Origin: JADFXI01 sp963784135
Lineage (GTDB): Bacteria > Nitrospirota > Thermodesulfovibrionia > Thermodesulfovibrionales > Dissulfurispiraceae
NCBI GenBank assembly: GCA_963784135.1
Contig: CAWAQG010000012.1
Span: 296,503-360,502, forward strand
Direction: 5' to 3'
DNA: 64,000 nucleotides
Within the stretch, counting starts at the first letter, position 1. Every line of letters starts with the position of its first letter. The notes beneath the pieces were generated by a model. The model ran no database searches. It saw only the letters and a program-made list of their open reading frames with translations, and was not told the origin of the DNA. Made by a program: the position numbers and the translations under genes. Shown piece after piece: positions 41,575 through 50,514 of this stretch.

Positions 41575-41877
41575 ATGAGTATCGACGGCGTTAACAGTGC
41601 TGCGAGTGCCCTGAAGGCTTATTCGGATAACCTGAGTGTGACGGCGAACAATGTAGCGAATGTCAATACTGCAGATTTTAAGCCGGCAGATTCAACTATG
41701 AATGAGGGTGTAAACGGTGGTGTTTACGTTACATTAAGCCAGGGCAGTCAGGAAGGAACAGATATCGCAAAGGAAATGGTGGACATGATTGCCACAGAGG
41801 AAGGCTTTAAGGCAAATATTAAAACACTTCAAGCTTCCGAGGACATGAGCAAAAAGCTTATCGATATCGTAGCTTAG
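41575..41877 (+). CDS. Small FlgC-like flagellar rod protein
   Basis: This 100-residue protein has the rod N-terminal motif SALKAYSDNLSVTANNVANVNTADFKP and a C-terminal heptad helix (ATEEGFKANIKTLQASEDMS) as in FlgB/FlgC/FlgG. FlgC is normally about 135-150 residues, so the central part is missing. No flagellar genes are nearby. Similar orphan mini-rod proteins exist in several phyla; their role is unclear. Confidence 0.75.
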   Translation: MSIDGVNSAASALKAYSDNLSVTANNVANVNTADFKPADSTMNEGVNGGVYVTLSQGSQEGTDIAKEMVDMIATEEGFKANIKTLQASEDMSKKLIDIVA

Positions 41878-41910
41878 AAAAGTTCTCCTGGCCAAACTGC
41901 TTTTCGGGCC

Positions 41911-41939
41911 AATATGCCATCATCACGTGATGGCATATT
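41911..41939. terminator. Bidirectional hairpin between convergent genes
   Basis: AATATGCCATCA-tcacg-TGATGGCATATT, a perfect 12-bp stem, between the FlgC-like gene and the YopX-like gene on the other strand. No long T run follows on either side. Confidence 0.55.
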
Positions 41940-41959
41940 CTACCAGATAAATCCTTCTT

Positions 41960-42403
41960 CTACTTGTTACTACCTGGATTATTTTTCTTTTCAGAGACCA
42001 CATTGAATAAAGTTTTGGTCCGGGTCCCTATGGGAAAGTCGCATTCATCAGGAGCATCTTCCGGATTCTCGAAGATATTGCCGATAACCTCAATGTTATG
42101 TATGATACGCAGAGAGATGTTTCCCCTCACTCCGAAGCAGACGTATCGGGTGAGATAATGCACTATGGCTCTTTCATGTGTGCCCGAGTCGGATTGATAC
42201 TTAATAATGTCCCCTTCAAATATCTCCTTGCCGGAACGGTCATGGACACCGGTGAACTGCATGAAAATAATCTCGTCTTCCCGTCCGGCATTGTACGAGC
42301 AGTGTTCCTTCCACCACGTTCCGAAATCAATATTGCTGGCTGGATTATGCAGCATCTCCAGATTTTTTTTGTCCCATGTCCTGAAGATGATTCTCCGTTC
42401 CAT
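41960..42403 (-). CDS. YopX-family protein
   Basis: This 147-residue protein starts MERRIIFRTWDKKNLEM and contains FMQFTGVHDRSGKEIFEGDI, a short linker and a beta-rich end with IIHNIEVIGNIFENPE. This is the YopX pattern (IKFRAWD...MQYTGLKDKNGKEIYEGDI...IEVIGNIYENPEL), found mainly in phages and integrated elements. The function is unknown. The start is set by family alignment; AAGGGG lies 11 bases upstream. The presence of a phage-type gene among core genes hints at a past insertion. Confidence 0.8.
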   Translation of the reverse strand: MERRIIFRTWDKKNLEMLHNPASNIDFGTWWKEHCSYNAGREDEIIFMQFTGVHDRSGKEIFEGDIIKYQSDSGTHERAIVHYLTRYVCFGVRGNISLRIIHNIEVIGNIFENPEDAPDECDFPIGTRTKTLFNVVSEKKNNPGSNK

Positions 42404-42431
42404 TTTCAGTGTGTCCCCTTCTTCTTTCGTA

Positions 42432-43667
42432 TTAGAAAATGATCTGAAGCACCTGGTCAATTTCTTTCAGCGCCTGTATTATTGCAGCGGCATCGGCTGG
42501 TCCGGTTCCTGACAAATCTGGGTGTATCACCGCAGCGTATATTTCATCAAATGCCTGTCTGACATCCAGGTCATTATCCATATGCTCCCCGAAGCTTTTT
42601 TTATGGCCCGGGCTGTGCGGCTGTCGGTACGCCGATGCCGGTGCATTTTCTTTTCAAGGACATTGATGGTCCTTTTAAAGTGTCTGAGCTTTTCAGCGGC
42701 CAGGAGCATTGCGCTATTTGAGAAATTGAGGGTCTGGCGGTAATGGCCGTATATAAGGAAAAAACGGATTTCAGCAGGAGTATAGCCCGATGCCTGAAGG
42801 GTTTCGATGTAATGGATATTGCCTCTGCTCTTCGACATTTTCTGACCGTTGACATAAAGATGCCGGCAATGCAGCCAGAACCGGGACATGGGCTTGAAGC
42901 GGTACTTGGCAGAAGTTCTTAATGATTCGAGTATAGCCAGGGTATAATCGTGGTGACGGTAGAGGTTATCGATGCCGCCGCAGTACAAAGAGAGCGTTTC
43001 ATGAAAATACCTGACGATCATACTCGGGTCCTGTATGTTCCATGACGGTCTGCCCCTGCCGATTTTTGTGTCCCAGTAAACTCTGTCACCCTGTTTATGG
43101 CCGTGCCAAAGAATAAAGTCTCCAAGGTTCCACCGCATGCCCGGGTATGTGTCCTTATGAAAACGTATTTTCTTCTTCGGCCATTGTGACATGTCGAGGC
43201 CGTAGAGCTTTCCGAACCCCGGGAATGACAGCGGATCAAAATAGACACTTCCCCGATGCCGGTAGGCGGCATGCTGCTTGAGAAGCTGTTCTATGATTTC
43301 AACAGCCTCTTCGACGCTTTCCGACGCCCTGGGGATGTAATCAGGGATTTTTATGGCAAGGAGTCCCATTTCCTTCATAAATATCTTTATGTTCTTTCCG
43401 GTAAGCTGTTTGAGTTCCGCCATCTGCCCTCCGGATTCAGCAATTGCCTTGTCTTCGACATCGGTGAAATTCATGCCCCTCCTCACCGTATAGCCAAGAT
43501 ATTCCAGATACCGCACAAGGATGTCCTCGAATAAAAAGGTCCGGAAATTCCCGATATGGGATTTCTGGTAAACAGAAGGTCCGCAAGTGAACATGGTCAC
43601 TATCCCGGACTGCCGTATTGTGAACGGTTCGAGCTTACGTCCCCATGGTATTAAACAGTTTCAGCAT
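42432..43667 (-). pseudogene. CysRS-like class I synthetase, two frameshifts
   Basis: The conserved body (42527-43600) has the class I motifs TCGPSVYQKSHIGN (HIGH-type) and QKMSKSRGN (KMSKS), GGIDNLYRHHDYTLAI and MNFTDVEDKAI, all as in cysteinyl-tRNA synthetase. The true start is ATG 43667 (MLKLFNTMG) after GGAGAG, overlapping the MATE stop; one extra G in the GGGG run near 43644 breaks the frame before RKLEPFTIRQSGIV. At the 3' end one missing A in an A7 run near 42604 breaks it before GEHMDNDLDVRQAFDEIYAA, which runs to a stop at 42432. Corrected, the protein is 411 residues, shorter than typical CysRS (about 460-480). It may be a paralogue with another role. Confidence 0.75.
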
Positions 43668-45019
43668 GTATCTCTCCATAGTCCGCGGCGGAATCTATAT
43701 GCCATAAGTATACCCTGAATGACCATGGAAATGACCATTGCCGTCCAGACGCCGCGTGCTCCATAGCCTAACCCCAAGGCAAGCAGCCAGGCGAGGGGAA
43801 GCCTGATGACCCACATGGCAATGATAATTATGCGCATTGTTCCCCTGGTGTCACCGGCCCCCTGAAGTCCTCCTCCCAGAATTGAACTCAGTGCCATGAA
43901 GGGCTCGGATACCATGTTAAATCTCAGGTATTGGACGGTTTCTTTAAGCACCGAAGGGTTGCCGGTAACTATTGACGCAAAGGCTTCGGCCCGGATGAAG
44001 ATAATGATTGCCATTACACTGATGAGAGCAATGCCTGATGAAGCCATCTTCCATCCCACTTCTTCCGCCCTGGCAACGTCTTTTGCCCCCAGGTTCTGCC
44101 CCACGAGTACTGCCGCAGCCATATTCAGGGCATAGGCGGGGAGATAAATGATTGCCTCTATTCTAAGGCCGTTGGTGAGCGCAGCGAGCGCGGTGATGCT
44201 TGTGCTGCCCAATCTTCCAAGTATGTGATAAAGGACAATGCTCCCGGCATTCCAGGCGATCTGAAGCAGCGCGGCCGGCCAGCTCAGACTTATAATTTTT
44301 TTGATAGTGTTGCCGGGCACCGCGGCAGGTGCTCTATAGATGGCCCGCCACCTGCTGAAGGCGAACAGAATGAAGTTTATAAGCATCCCCGCAGTTACCG
44401 CGAGGGCTGTGGAAAGTGCGATGCCTGTATATCCCATCTTTGGAAATGGAGGGATCCCGAAGACAAGCACGAAATTTCCTGTAATGTTTACGGCGCTTAC
44501 CAGGAACATGGTAAGCAGGACTTTCTTGACCTCTCCGCTTGCACGAAATACGGCGTTGGAAATAATTAGGATATAATTCGGCCCGAGCGACAGGGCAAAA
44601 ATCCTGATGAAACGCTCCGCAATGCCCCGTATGTTTTCCGGAAACCCTGCAATGGCAACGATCTGCCGATAGAATGCAAGACCGGCCATCATCAGCACCA
44701 GAGCGGCCAAGATACCGAATATAAGCGACTGCCGGGCAATTTTTACCGCACCGCCAAAATCGCCTGCCCCTATAAAGCGTGCGAGCAGGGCAATGGTGCC
44801 GATGCTGATGGCGTTTGCAATGATAATATTCAGAAAGAATAACTGGCTGACGAAACCTACAACTGCCTGTACCTCCGGGCTGATGAATCCAGCTACATAA
44901 ATATCCGTCATCCCGACCAAAAAGTTAAAGATCATGATGAGCAGCATGGGCCATGAAAGCCGCCATATGGACAGCCATAAATTTCCCGCGGTAAAGTTTA
45001 TGCGCTCAACTGAAGACAA
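43661..45019 (-). CDS. MATE-family multidrug exporter
   Basis: This protein of about 452 residues has twelve TM segments in two similar halves, starting WLSIWRLSWPMLLIMIFNFL with GMTDIYVAGFISPEVQAVVG as the first periplasmic motif and the matching LGRLGSTSITALAALTNGLR in the second half. MATE pumps export drugs or metabolites with Na+ or H+. The start is TTG 45019, 4 bases after AGGAG; the frame extends to 45043 into a repeat. It overlaps the CysRS-like gene by 7 bases, so the two form an operon. Confidence 0.85.
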   Translation of the reverse strand: MSSVERINFTAGNLWLSIWRLSWPMLLIMIFNFLVGMTDIYVAGFISPEVQAVVGFVSQLFFLNIIIANAISIGTIALLARFIGAGDFGGAVKIARQSLIFGILAALVLMMAGLAFYRQIVAIAGFPENIRGIAERFIRIFALSLGPNYILIISNAVFRASGEVKKVLLTMFLVSAVNITGNFVLVFGIPPFPKMGYTGIALSTALAVTAGMLINFILFAFSRWRAIYRAPAAVPGNTIKKIISLSWPAALLQIAWNAGSIVLYHILGRLGSTSITALAALTNGLRIEAIIYLPAYALNMAAAVLVGQNLGAKDVARAEEVGWKMASSGIALISVMAIIIFIRAEAFASIVTGNPSVLKETVQYLRFNMVSEPFMALSSILGGGLQGAGDTRGTMRIIIIAMWVIRLPLAWLLALGLGYGARGVWTAMVISMVIQGILMAYRFRRGLWRDTC

Positions 45020-45037
45020 GAGACTCCTAATGCTCCA

Positions 45038-45064
45038 CCCCAAAAGTCTTATGACTTTTCGGGG
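45038..45064. repeat. REP-like palindrome, copy B
   Basis: ccccaaaagtc-ttat-gacttttcgggg, an 11-bp stem with a single bulge, upstream of the MATE start and 30 bases after the kinase stop. It is close in sequence to 26043-26067 and could also act as a terminator for the kinase. Confidence 0.5.
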
Positions 45065-45093
45065 CGCCCGTTATTGACAGCAGCTCATGAAGT

Positions 45094-46399
45094 TTACGCA
45101 GTGGGCAGGTAAATGAAAAAGGTGGTACCTTTCCCAACAGTTGACTCGGCAAAAATATATCCTTGATGATGTTTAACTGCGAAGTAGCTTGCAGCGAGGC
45201 TGAACCCGGTCGCCTTGTTGCTACCGAGCTTTTTTGTGGTAAAGTAAGGGTCGAATATATTGGGGAGCAGCTTTTCCTCGATGCCGCAGCCTTCGTCCTC
45301 TATGGATATTTTGATGTAATTCCCCTTTTAAGTGCTGTTGTCGGGACCGACAACAGCATTCTCTGCACTGATTGTAATGTGTCCCTTATCCTTCATTGCA
45401 TCACTGGCATTGACTATGATGTTATAGATCGCCTGGTTTATCTGGTCTTCATCCACCGTAACAGGCCAGAGATCATCGGGAAGATGATACTTGCATTCTA
45501 TCTGAGAGCCGTTCAGCGCGAATCGTGAAGCCTCTTTTATAAGCCCGATAATCGAAAGGGTCTTTCTGCCGGATTCACTGCTTTTCGCAACGGTGTGCAA
45601 CTGATAGATCAAATCCTCTGCGCGCAGACAAGAGTCTTCTGCTTTTGTCAGTAAAATAAACGTGGGGTCCTCAGGTCTCAACGATATTTTTGCCAGTGAA
45701 ATATTGCCGAGTATGCCGGTCAGAAGATTGTTGAAATCATGAGAAAGACCGCGGGCAAAAATTCCGATTGACTCGAGCCTCTTTGTCCTGAGCAGATCGC
45801 TTTCGGTTTTTTTACGAATGGTCACATCCCTGATCACCTCAATGCCCGCAACTATCCTGCCATTAGAGTCTTTAAGAGGAAAGGCAGAAGATTCAAAATA
45901 TTTGACTCCGCTATTAGAGGGAACGGACCATTCGGACCGGTGGGTCAGACCATCGGAAAAAGTCATTTTTACAGGACAGTGCTCACAAACGCTGTCCTTT
46001 CCGGCATATGCCTTATAGCAGTATTCGCCGGCATGCCTGCCGAAAAAATTTTGGTGCGCCTTGTTCTCATAGAGTATCTTAAAGTCAGTATCAAGTATGC
46101 GGATCCCATCTCCTACAGCGGCCAGTATAGACTCGGATTTGGCTTTTTCATCTTCTATTCGAGCAATTGAGCTGTTCGAGTGCCCCTATATCTCGCCGTA
46201 TAAATATATACAGCAACCAGGAGGTGACACCTATAAAAAACCATCCCTTAAATGTGCTTATTTTTATAAGGGTAGGGATATCTGTGAAGACTTTTCCCAT
46301 TAACCCATCGGAAAACAGTATCCACAGTCCACCCGCCAGGGCATAGCCGCCGGCTATCTTTAGGGCGGTGGCCTTATTTTGCAGAATCTTTCCGGACAT
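45094..46399 (-). pseudogene. PAS-domain sensor histidine kinase, broken
   Basis: From ATG 46399 the N-terminus has two TM helices (GGYALAGGLWILFSDGLMG, GWFFIGVTSWLLYIFI). Near 46170 one extra base shifts the frame; the other frame continues with IARIEDEKAKSESILAAVG, a PAS domain with clustered cysteines (CYKAYAGKDSVCEHCPVKM), a second PAS end, the H-box ARGLSHDFNNLLTGI and the N-box YNIIVNASDAM. A TAA at 45328 then interrupts the ATPase domain, which resumes in the same frame (KGNYIKISIEDEGCGIEEK ... STVGKGTTFFIYLPTA). One frameshift plus one nonsense codon make it a pseudogene unless they are sequencing errors. Confidence 0.8.
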
Positions 46400-46445
46400 G
46401 GCCGGTGATGCTCCTTTGGATTATAGTCAAGGTCCTTGTGATAAG

Positions 46446-46519
46446 TGCGCCCAGGAGGATTCGAACCCCCGGCCTGCGGATTCGTAGTCCGTCGCTCTAT
46501 CCAACTGAGCTATGGGCGC
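46446..46519 (-). tRNA. tRNA-Arg (anticodon ACG)
   Basis: A 74-base cloverleaf on the minus strand: acceptor GCGCCCA/TGGGCGC, D-arm AGCTCAGTTGGATAGAGC, anticodon stem-loop CGGACTACGAATCCG with ACG, T-arm GGGGGTTCGAATCCTCC, discriminator A. CCA is not encoded. tRNA-Arg genes are common integration targets, but no duplicated 3' end was noticed in the window. Confidence 0.95.
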
Positions 46520-46608
46520 ACGCCTCGTTCTTCAAAGGAAATATCCGCTCTAAAAATCAATTTTAACACATAAACGTCACATTCTGAAATAAAAACTATT
46601 TTTGATTA

Positions 46609-47535
46609 TCAGACAGCACTAAGTTTCGCGATGCATTCCTCCATGTCCCCGGGCAGCGGGCTCGAGAATTCAATATAGTCTCCCGTAACAGGGTGGGTGA
46701 AGCCGAGCAGTTCGGCATGGAGCATCTGACGGGGGAAAGTGACCCGGCCAGGTTTGACCTCGACAGACGTTTTTCTTCCATATGTTGTATCGCCCAGCAC
46801 CGGATGTCCTATTGCGGCAAAATGCACCCTGATCTGGTGGGTCCTTCCAGTGCCGAGTTTTGCCTCGATAAGCGTGGCAACGCCGAACCTCCCTGTTACC
46901 CTCCATCGGGTGACTGCCTCTTTGCCGTGATGTGTCCGAGTTGACATCTTCTTCCTGTCTGAAGCGGAACGTCCTATGCTCATAATAATTTCACCGGAGT
47001 CTTCCCGGATATTGCCGTAGATGAGTGCTTTATAGCGCCGGTTTATCGTTCTGTTTTTGAATTGTTCGGCAAGGCTGTAATAGGCTTGGTCATCGAGGGC
47101 GACTACCATAACGCCTGAGGTGTCCTTATCGAGCCGGTGGACCACGCCGGGCCGCAAAGGTCCTCCGATGCAGGCCATCTTCCTGAAGCGGGACGCCAGC
47201 GCATTGAGCAACGTGCCTTGCCTGTGTCCGGCTGATGGATAAACTACCATACCTGCCTGCTTGTCCACAACGACAAGGTGTTCATCGCGGTAGAGAATAT
47301 TTATCGGTATCGTTTCAGGTACGAGGACATCAGCAGCCGGCTCAGGGCGCACTATTTCGATAATATCATGCGGCTGCACCTTGTAACTTCGGCTTGCAAG
47401 CGCGTTGTTTACGAGAAGATGGCCCTCTTTAATAAGTATCTGTATTTGGGAGCGGGTGGTCCCTGTTTTGCCCGCTGCATAAACATCGAGCCTCGTTGAA
47501 TGGTCTGCCGGGGAAACTGTTATAATCTCCTTCAT
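46609..47535 (-). CDS. rluD: RluD-type 23S rRNA pseudouridine synthase
   Basis: This 308-residue protein has an N-terminal S4 domain (STRLDVYAAGKTGTTRSQIQ ... HLLVNNALASRSYKV) and the RluA-family catalytic core with GVVHRLDKDTSGVMVVA (catalytic Asp), then KAGRTHQIRVH-like GTGRTHQIRVHFAAIGHPVL. It modifies helix 69 uridines of 23S rRNA. An IS (47540-48908) sits 4 bases upstream of the start codon and has separated the gene from its native promoter and ribosome site. Confidence 0.92.
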   Translation of the reverse strand: MKEIITVSPADHSTRLDVYAAGKTGTTRSQIQILIKEGHLLVNNALASRSYKVQPHDIIEIVRPEPAADVLVPETIPINILYRDEHLVVVDKQAGMVVYPSAGHRQGTLLNALASRFRKMACIGGPLRPGVVHRLDKDTSGVMVVALDDQAYYSLAEQFKNRTINRRYKALIYGNIREDSGEIIMSIGRSASDRKKMSTRTHHGKEAVTRWRVTGRFGVATLIEAKLGTGRTHQIRVHFAAIGHPVLGDTTYGRKTSVEVKPGRVTFPRQMLHAELLGFTHPVTGDYIEFSSPLPGDMEECIAKLSAV

Positions 47536-47539
47536 AGCC

Positions 47540-48908
47540 TGTTGTCAACAAATAGAGTTGTCCGGTTTTAGAGCAAATAAACTGTCCGGTTCTGCAGGGT
47601 GGCTGCGCATGGAACATGGCAGGCCACCGATGTCAGTTTTATTGAGTCTCATGCCGCTGCATGTGAGCACTTTGCAATCTCCTTTCCTTTAGGGTCAAAG
47701 ACCGCCAGTTTTCTCGGTCCATGGAATATAGCAAGGCCACCATCCGGATAACGATGGACGCGAACTTCGACCTTAACGTAGTGGCAGCGATATTGATTTG
47801 GCGGGATCTGAAGTTTTAGCCCATCGAACTTTACACAGTTGTCGTTGCCTACGGTGCGGTCATACTGTTCGCATAGGATGTCTTCCAAGGCAGTGCCTGC
47901 CCAAGTCACGAACACGCTCTGTGGTTCCTGCGGGACAACAGTGAACTCGGCATTATGGGCTGGCATATAAGTACTGGCAAGATAATCATTGGCCTGCTTC
48001 ATCTCAGTAATGCCCGCCATTGCAAGCTCCTTGACGAGGCGGTCTTGATGAGTTTCGAAGGCTCGCTCAGAACGACCCCTGGCCTCAGGAGAATACGCAG
48101 CAATCATCTTAATTCCAAGTTGGCTCATTGCACGACCGAACTGGGTAAGATTTGATTTGTCCACTTTCCCTCCGGCCTCAGGTGTATGCCAGTAGTGACT
48201 TCCACGATCCGTATACAACGAAGCAAACAATCCGTGTTGCTCAATAACTTCTTTTACCCCTTGAAAGCTGCTTTGAGTGCCTTCCTCCTGCACAAAAAAC
48301 ATCGAGTAGTGTTCACTCGTGGCATCATCCATAGTTACGATTAGATCCCAGTATTTTCCTTCAACCCACTGATGTTTGGAACCATCCTGGTGCAGCATCA
48401 TACCGGTATAAGGTGCCCTTGTACGCTTTTTCCTGTGTGTACCTTTCTGTGCTGCCTTCGGTACCAATCCCTTTTCCTGGAGGGTGTTCTTGACCCATGT
48501 GTAGCTTCTGGTCCCTTGATAAGCACGCCGGTACCAGCTATAAAAATGTTTGACATTGAAACCACAAAAGCGATTGCTATAAAGATCCGATAGTGCGACT
48601 ACTTCATCAACAGGCGCACGTTTATGAGATATTTGCCCTAAACGCTTATCTATAAGGCCCTCCAGGCCCGTATCTTCATACCTCAACATATATCTTCTAA
48701 ATGTCCTATCGCACACACCCAGAAGCGTTGCTGCTTCTTCCTGCGTTAATCGACCTCGTATCCAACCCTCATAGCTTTCTTCAAATCTCATCTTCCGTAC
48801 CTCCTGCAACACTGCCGAACGTTTCATGGATAGCCCCCTTGCTATCCATATATTTTATCCGGACAGTTTATGTGCTACAGATACGGACAGTTTATCTGCT
48901 CGCCACAA
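47540..48908 (-). mobile_element. ISNCY/IS1202-like insertion sequence, copy 2
   Basis: Same length (1369 bp) and orientation as copy 1. It is flanked by 15-bp direct repeats atctccttcatagcc (47525-47539 and 48909-48923), which contain the rluD start codon. By eye at least four single-base differences from copy 1, without change in the predicted transposase, so the copies are recent relatives. Confidence 0.88.
47649..48827 (-). CDS. ISNCY-family DDE transposase, copy 2
   Basis: This 392-residue protein appears identical to the product at 33777-34955, with the same helix-turn-helix and DDE residues. It is transcribed towards rluD, whose ATG lies about 110 bases beyond its stop, so read-through could supply rluD expression. 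Confidence 0.9.
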   Translation of the reverse strand: MKRSAVLQEVRKMRFEESYEGWIRGRLTQEEAATLLGVCDRTFRRYMLRYEDTGLEGLIDKRLGQISHKRAPVDEVVALSDLYSNRFCGFNVKHFYSWYRRAYQGTRSYTWVKNTLQEKGLVPKAAQKGTHRKKRTRAPYTGMMLHQDGSKHQWVEGKYWDLIVTMDDATSEHYSMFFVQEEGTQSSFQGVKEVIEQHGLFASLYTDRGSHYWHTPEAGGKVDKSNLTQFGRAMSQLGIKMIAAYSPEARGRSERAFETHQDRLVKELAMAGITEMKQANDYLASTYMPAHNAEFTVVPQEPQSVFVTWAGTALEDILCEQYDRTVGNDNCVKFDGLKLQIPPNQYRCHYVKVEVRVHRYPDGGLAIFHGPRKLAVFDPKGKEIAKCSHAAA

Positions 48909-49059
48909 ATCTCCTTCATAGCCTTGCAAATATTATATCAGAGTGATAAGATTACACATATATTATTACGTTGCCTGATGGAGCGTCATATAACGTATAT
49001 TCCCTAAGTATTGCCCAACGCCCAACTATTAACGGTCGATGTACAAGGGAGGCATTTTT

Positions 49060-50514
49060 GTGAAGCTTAACGAACTCACTATTTCAGATGTGAGGAAACT
49101 GCTTGACAACCGGGAGATCACGCCCCGGGATGTCCTTGACGATACTTATAAACGCATAAGCGAGGTCGAAGACAGGGTCAGGGCTTTCATCACACTTGCC
49201 GGCGACACTGCATACGGAATGGCTGATGCAGCCGGAGAGGCAATTATGTCAGGTAAGGCATCCCTTTTTACCGGAGTTCCTGTTGCGGTCAAAGATAATA
49301 TGTGCACAAAAGGGATAGCTACCACCTGCGCATCAAAAATCCTTTATAATTTCATTCCGCCTTATGAAAGTACTGTCACGGGACGGCTGACCGGGCAGAA
49401 CTATGTAATGGTCGGCAAGACAAATCTTGATGAATTTGCCATGGGATCCTCCACAGAGAATTCAAGTTTTCATACTACAAAAAACCCCTGGAATCTTGAC
49501 TGTGTACCCGGCGGCAGCAGCGGCGGCTCTGCTGCTGCGGTTGCCGCGGACGAATGTATTGCCGCACTCGGTTCCGACACCGGCGGCTCGATACGGCAGC
49601 CCGCGGCCCTGTGCGGTATAGTTGGACTGAAACCCACCTACGGACGGGTGTCGAGATACGGACTTGTCGCTTTCGCCTCATCGCTTGACCAGATAGGACC
49701 GATAACCAAAAATGTTACGGATGCGGCCATAATGCTGAATAGCATCGGCGGCCATGACCATTCTGATTCAACTTCGGCGCCGGTTGATGTGCCTGATTTT
49801 GCCCTGGCACTGGGACAGGATATAAAGGGATTGAAGATAGGCATACCTACGGAATACTTTGTCGGGGGGATGGATAAAGAAGTAGAGGACGCGGTACACG
49901 CGGCCATAAAAAAGCTTGAGTCCCTGGGGGCTTTTGTTGTTGAAGTTTCTCTTCCTCATACAGGTTATGCGATTGCAACGTATTATATCCTTGCCACCTC
50001 TGAGGCGTCCTCAAACCTCGCGCGGTACGACGGCGTCAAGTACGGCTTCAGGGCAGGCGGAAAAGATCTGCTTGAGATGTACATGAACACGCGGGCGCAG
50101 GGGTTCGGTCCCGAGGTCAAAAGGCGGATAATGCTCGGCACCTATGCTTTGTCAGCGGGCTATTACGACGCATATTACAAGAAGGCCCAGCAGGTAAGAA
50201 CATTGATAAAGCAGGATTTTGACAATGCCTTTACTCAGGCTGATGTAATCGTTACCCCAACATCGCCAAGCGCTGCATTCAAGATCGGAGAGAAAGCTAC
50301 CGATCCGCTCCAGATGTATCTGTCCGATATTTTTACTATCTCGATAAATCTTGCGGGCGTTCCGGCCATGTCCATGCCCTGCGGTTTTACAAAGGCCGAT
50401 TTGCCTATCGGTCTTCAGATAATCGGACGGCATTTTGATGAAGAGGCCATTTTTAAAGTTGCCTATGCCTATGAGCAAAGCACAAATTGGCATACCAGGA
50501 GGCCATCCCTGTGA
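49060..50514 (+). CDS. gatA: Aspartyl/glutamyl-tRNA amidotransferase subunit A
   Basis: This 484-residue amidase-signature protein has VAVKDNMCTKG (catalytic Lys), GSSTENSSF, GGSSGGSAAAVAA and GSDTGGSIRQPAAL with the Ser-Ser-Lys triad. It supplies ammonia from Gln to GatB to make Gln- or Asn-tRNA. GTG 49060 (KLNELTISDV) is chosen over ATG 49039 because GGGAGG lies 8 bases before it and the family starts there. No gatC is visible nearby. Confidence 0.93.
   Translation: MKLNELTISDVRKLLDNREITPRDVLDDTYKRISEVEDRVRAFITLAGDTAYGMADAAGEAIMSGKASLFTGVPVAVKDNMCTKGIATTCASKILYNFIPPYESTVTGRLTGQNYVMVGKTNLDEFAMGSSTENSSFHTTKNPWNLDCVPGGSSGGSAAAVAADECIAALGSDTGGSIRQPAALCGIVGLKPTYGRVSRYGLVAFASSLDQIGPITKNVTDAAIMLNSIGGHDHSDSTSAPVDVPDFALALGQDIKGLKIGIPTEYFVGGMDKEVEDAVHAAIKKLESLGAFVVEVSLPHTGYAIATYYILATSEASSNLARYDGVKYGFRAGGKDLLEMYMNTRAQGFGPEVKRRIMLGTYALSAGYYDAYYKKAQQVRTLIKQDFDNAFTQADVIVTPTSPSAAFKIGEKATDPLQMYLSDIFTISINLAGVPAMSMPCGFTKADLPIGLQIIGRHFDEEAIFKVAYAYEQSTNWHTRRPSL

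Noticed and set aside
42404..42460. N-terminal extension of the YopX-like protein
   Set aside because: YopX proteins begin at the MERRIIFRTWD-like motif; the extension overlaps the end of the CysRS-like gene.
46446..46519. tRNA-Arg as attachment site of the mobile element
   Set aside because: It lies in the chromosomal part, no integrase is nearby and no duplicated 3' end was noticed.
33668..48908. Composite transposon formed by the two IS copies
   Set aside because: Each copy has its own target duplication and the interior is housekeeping DNA.
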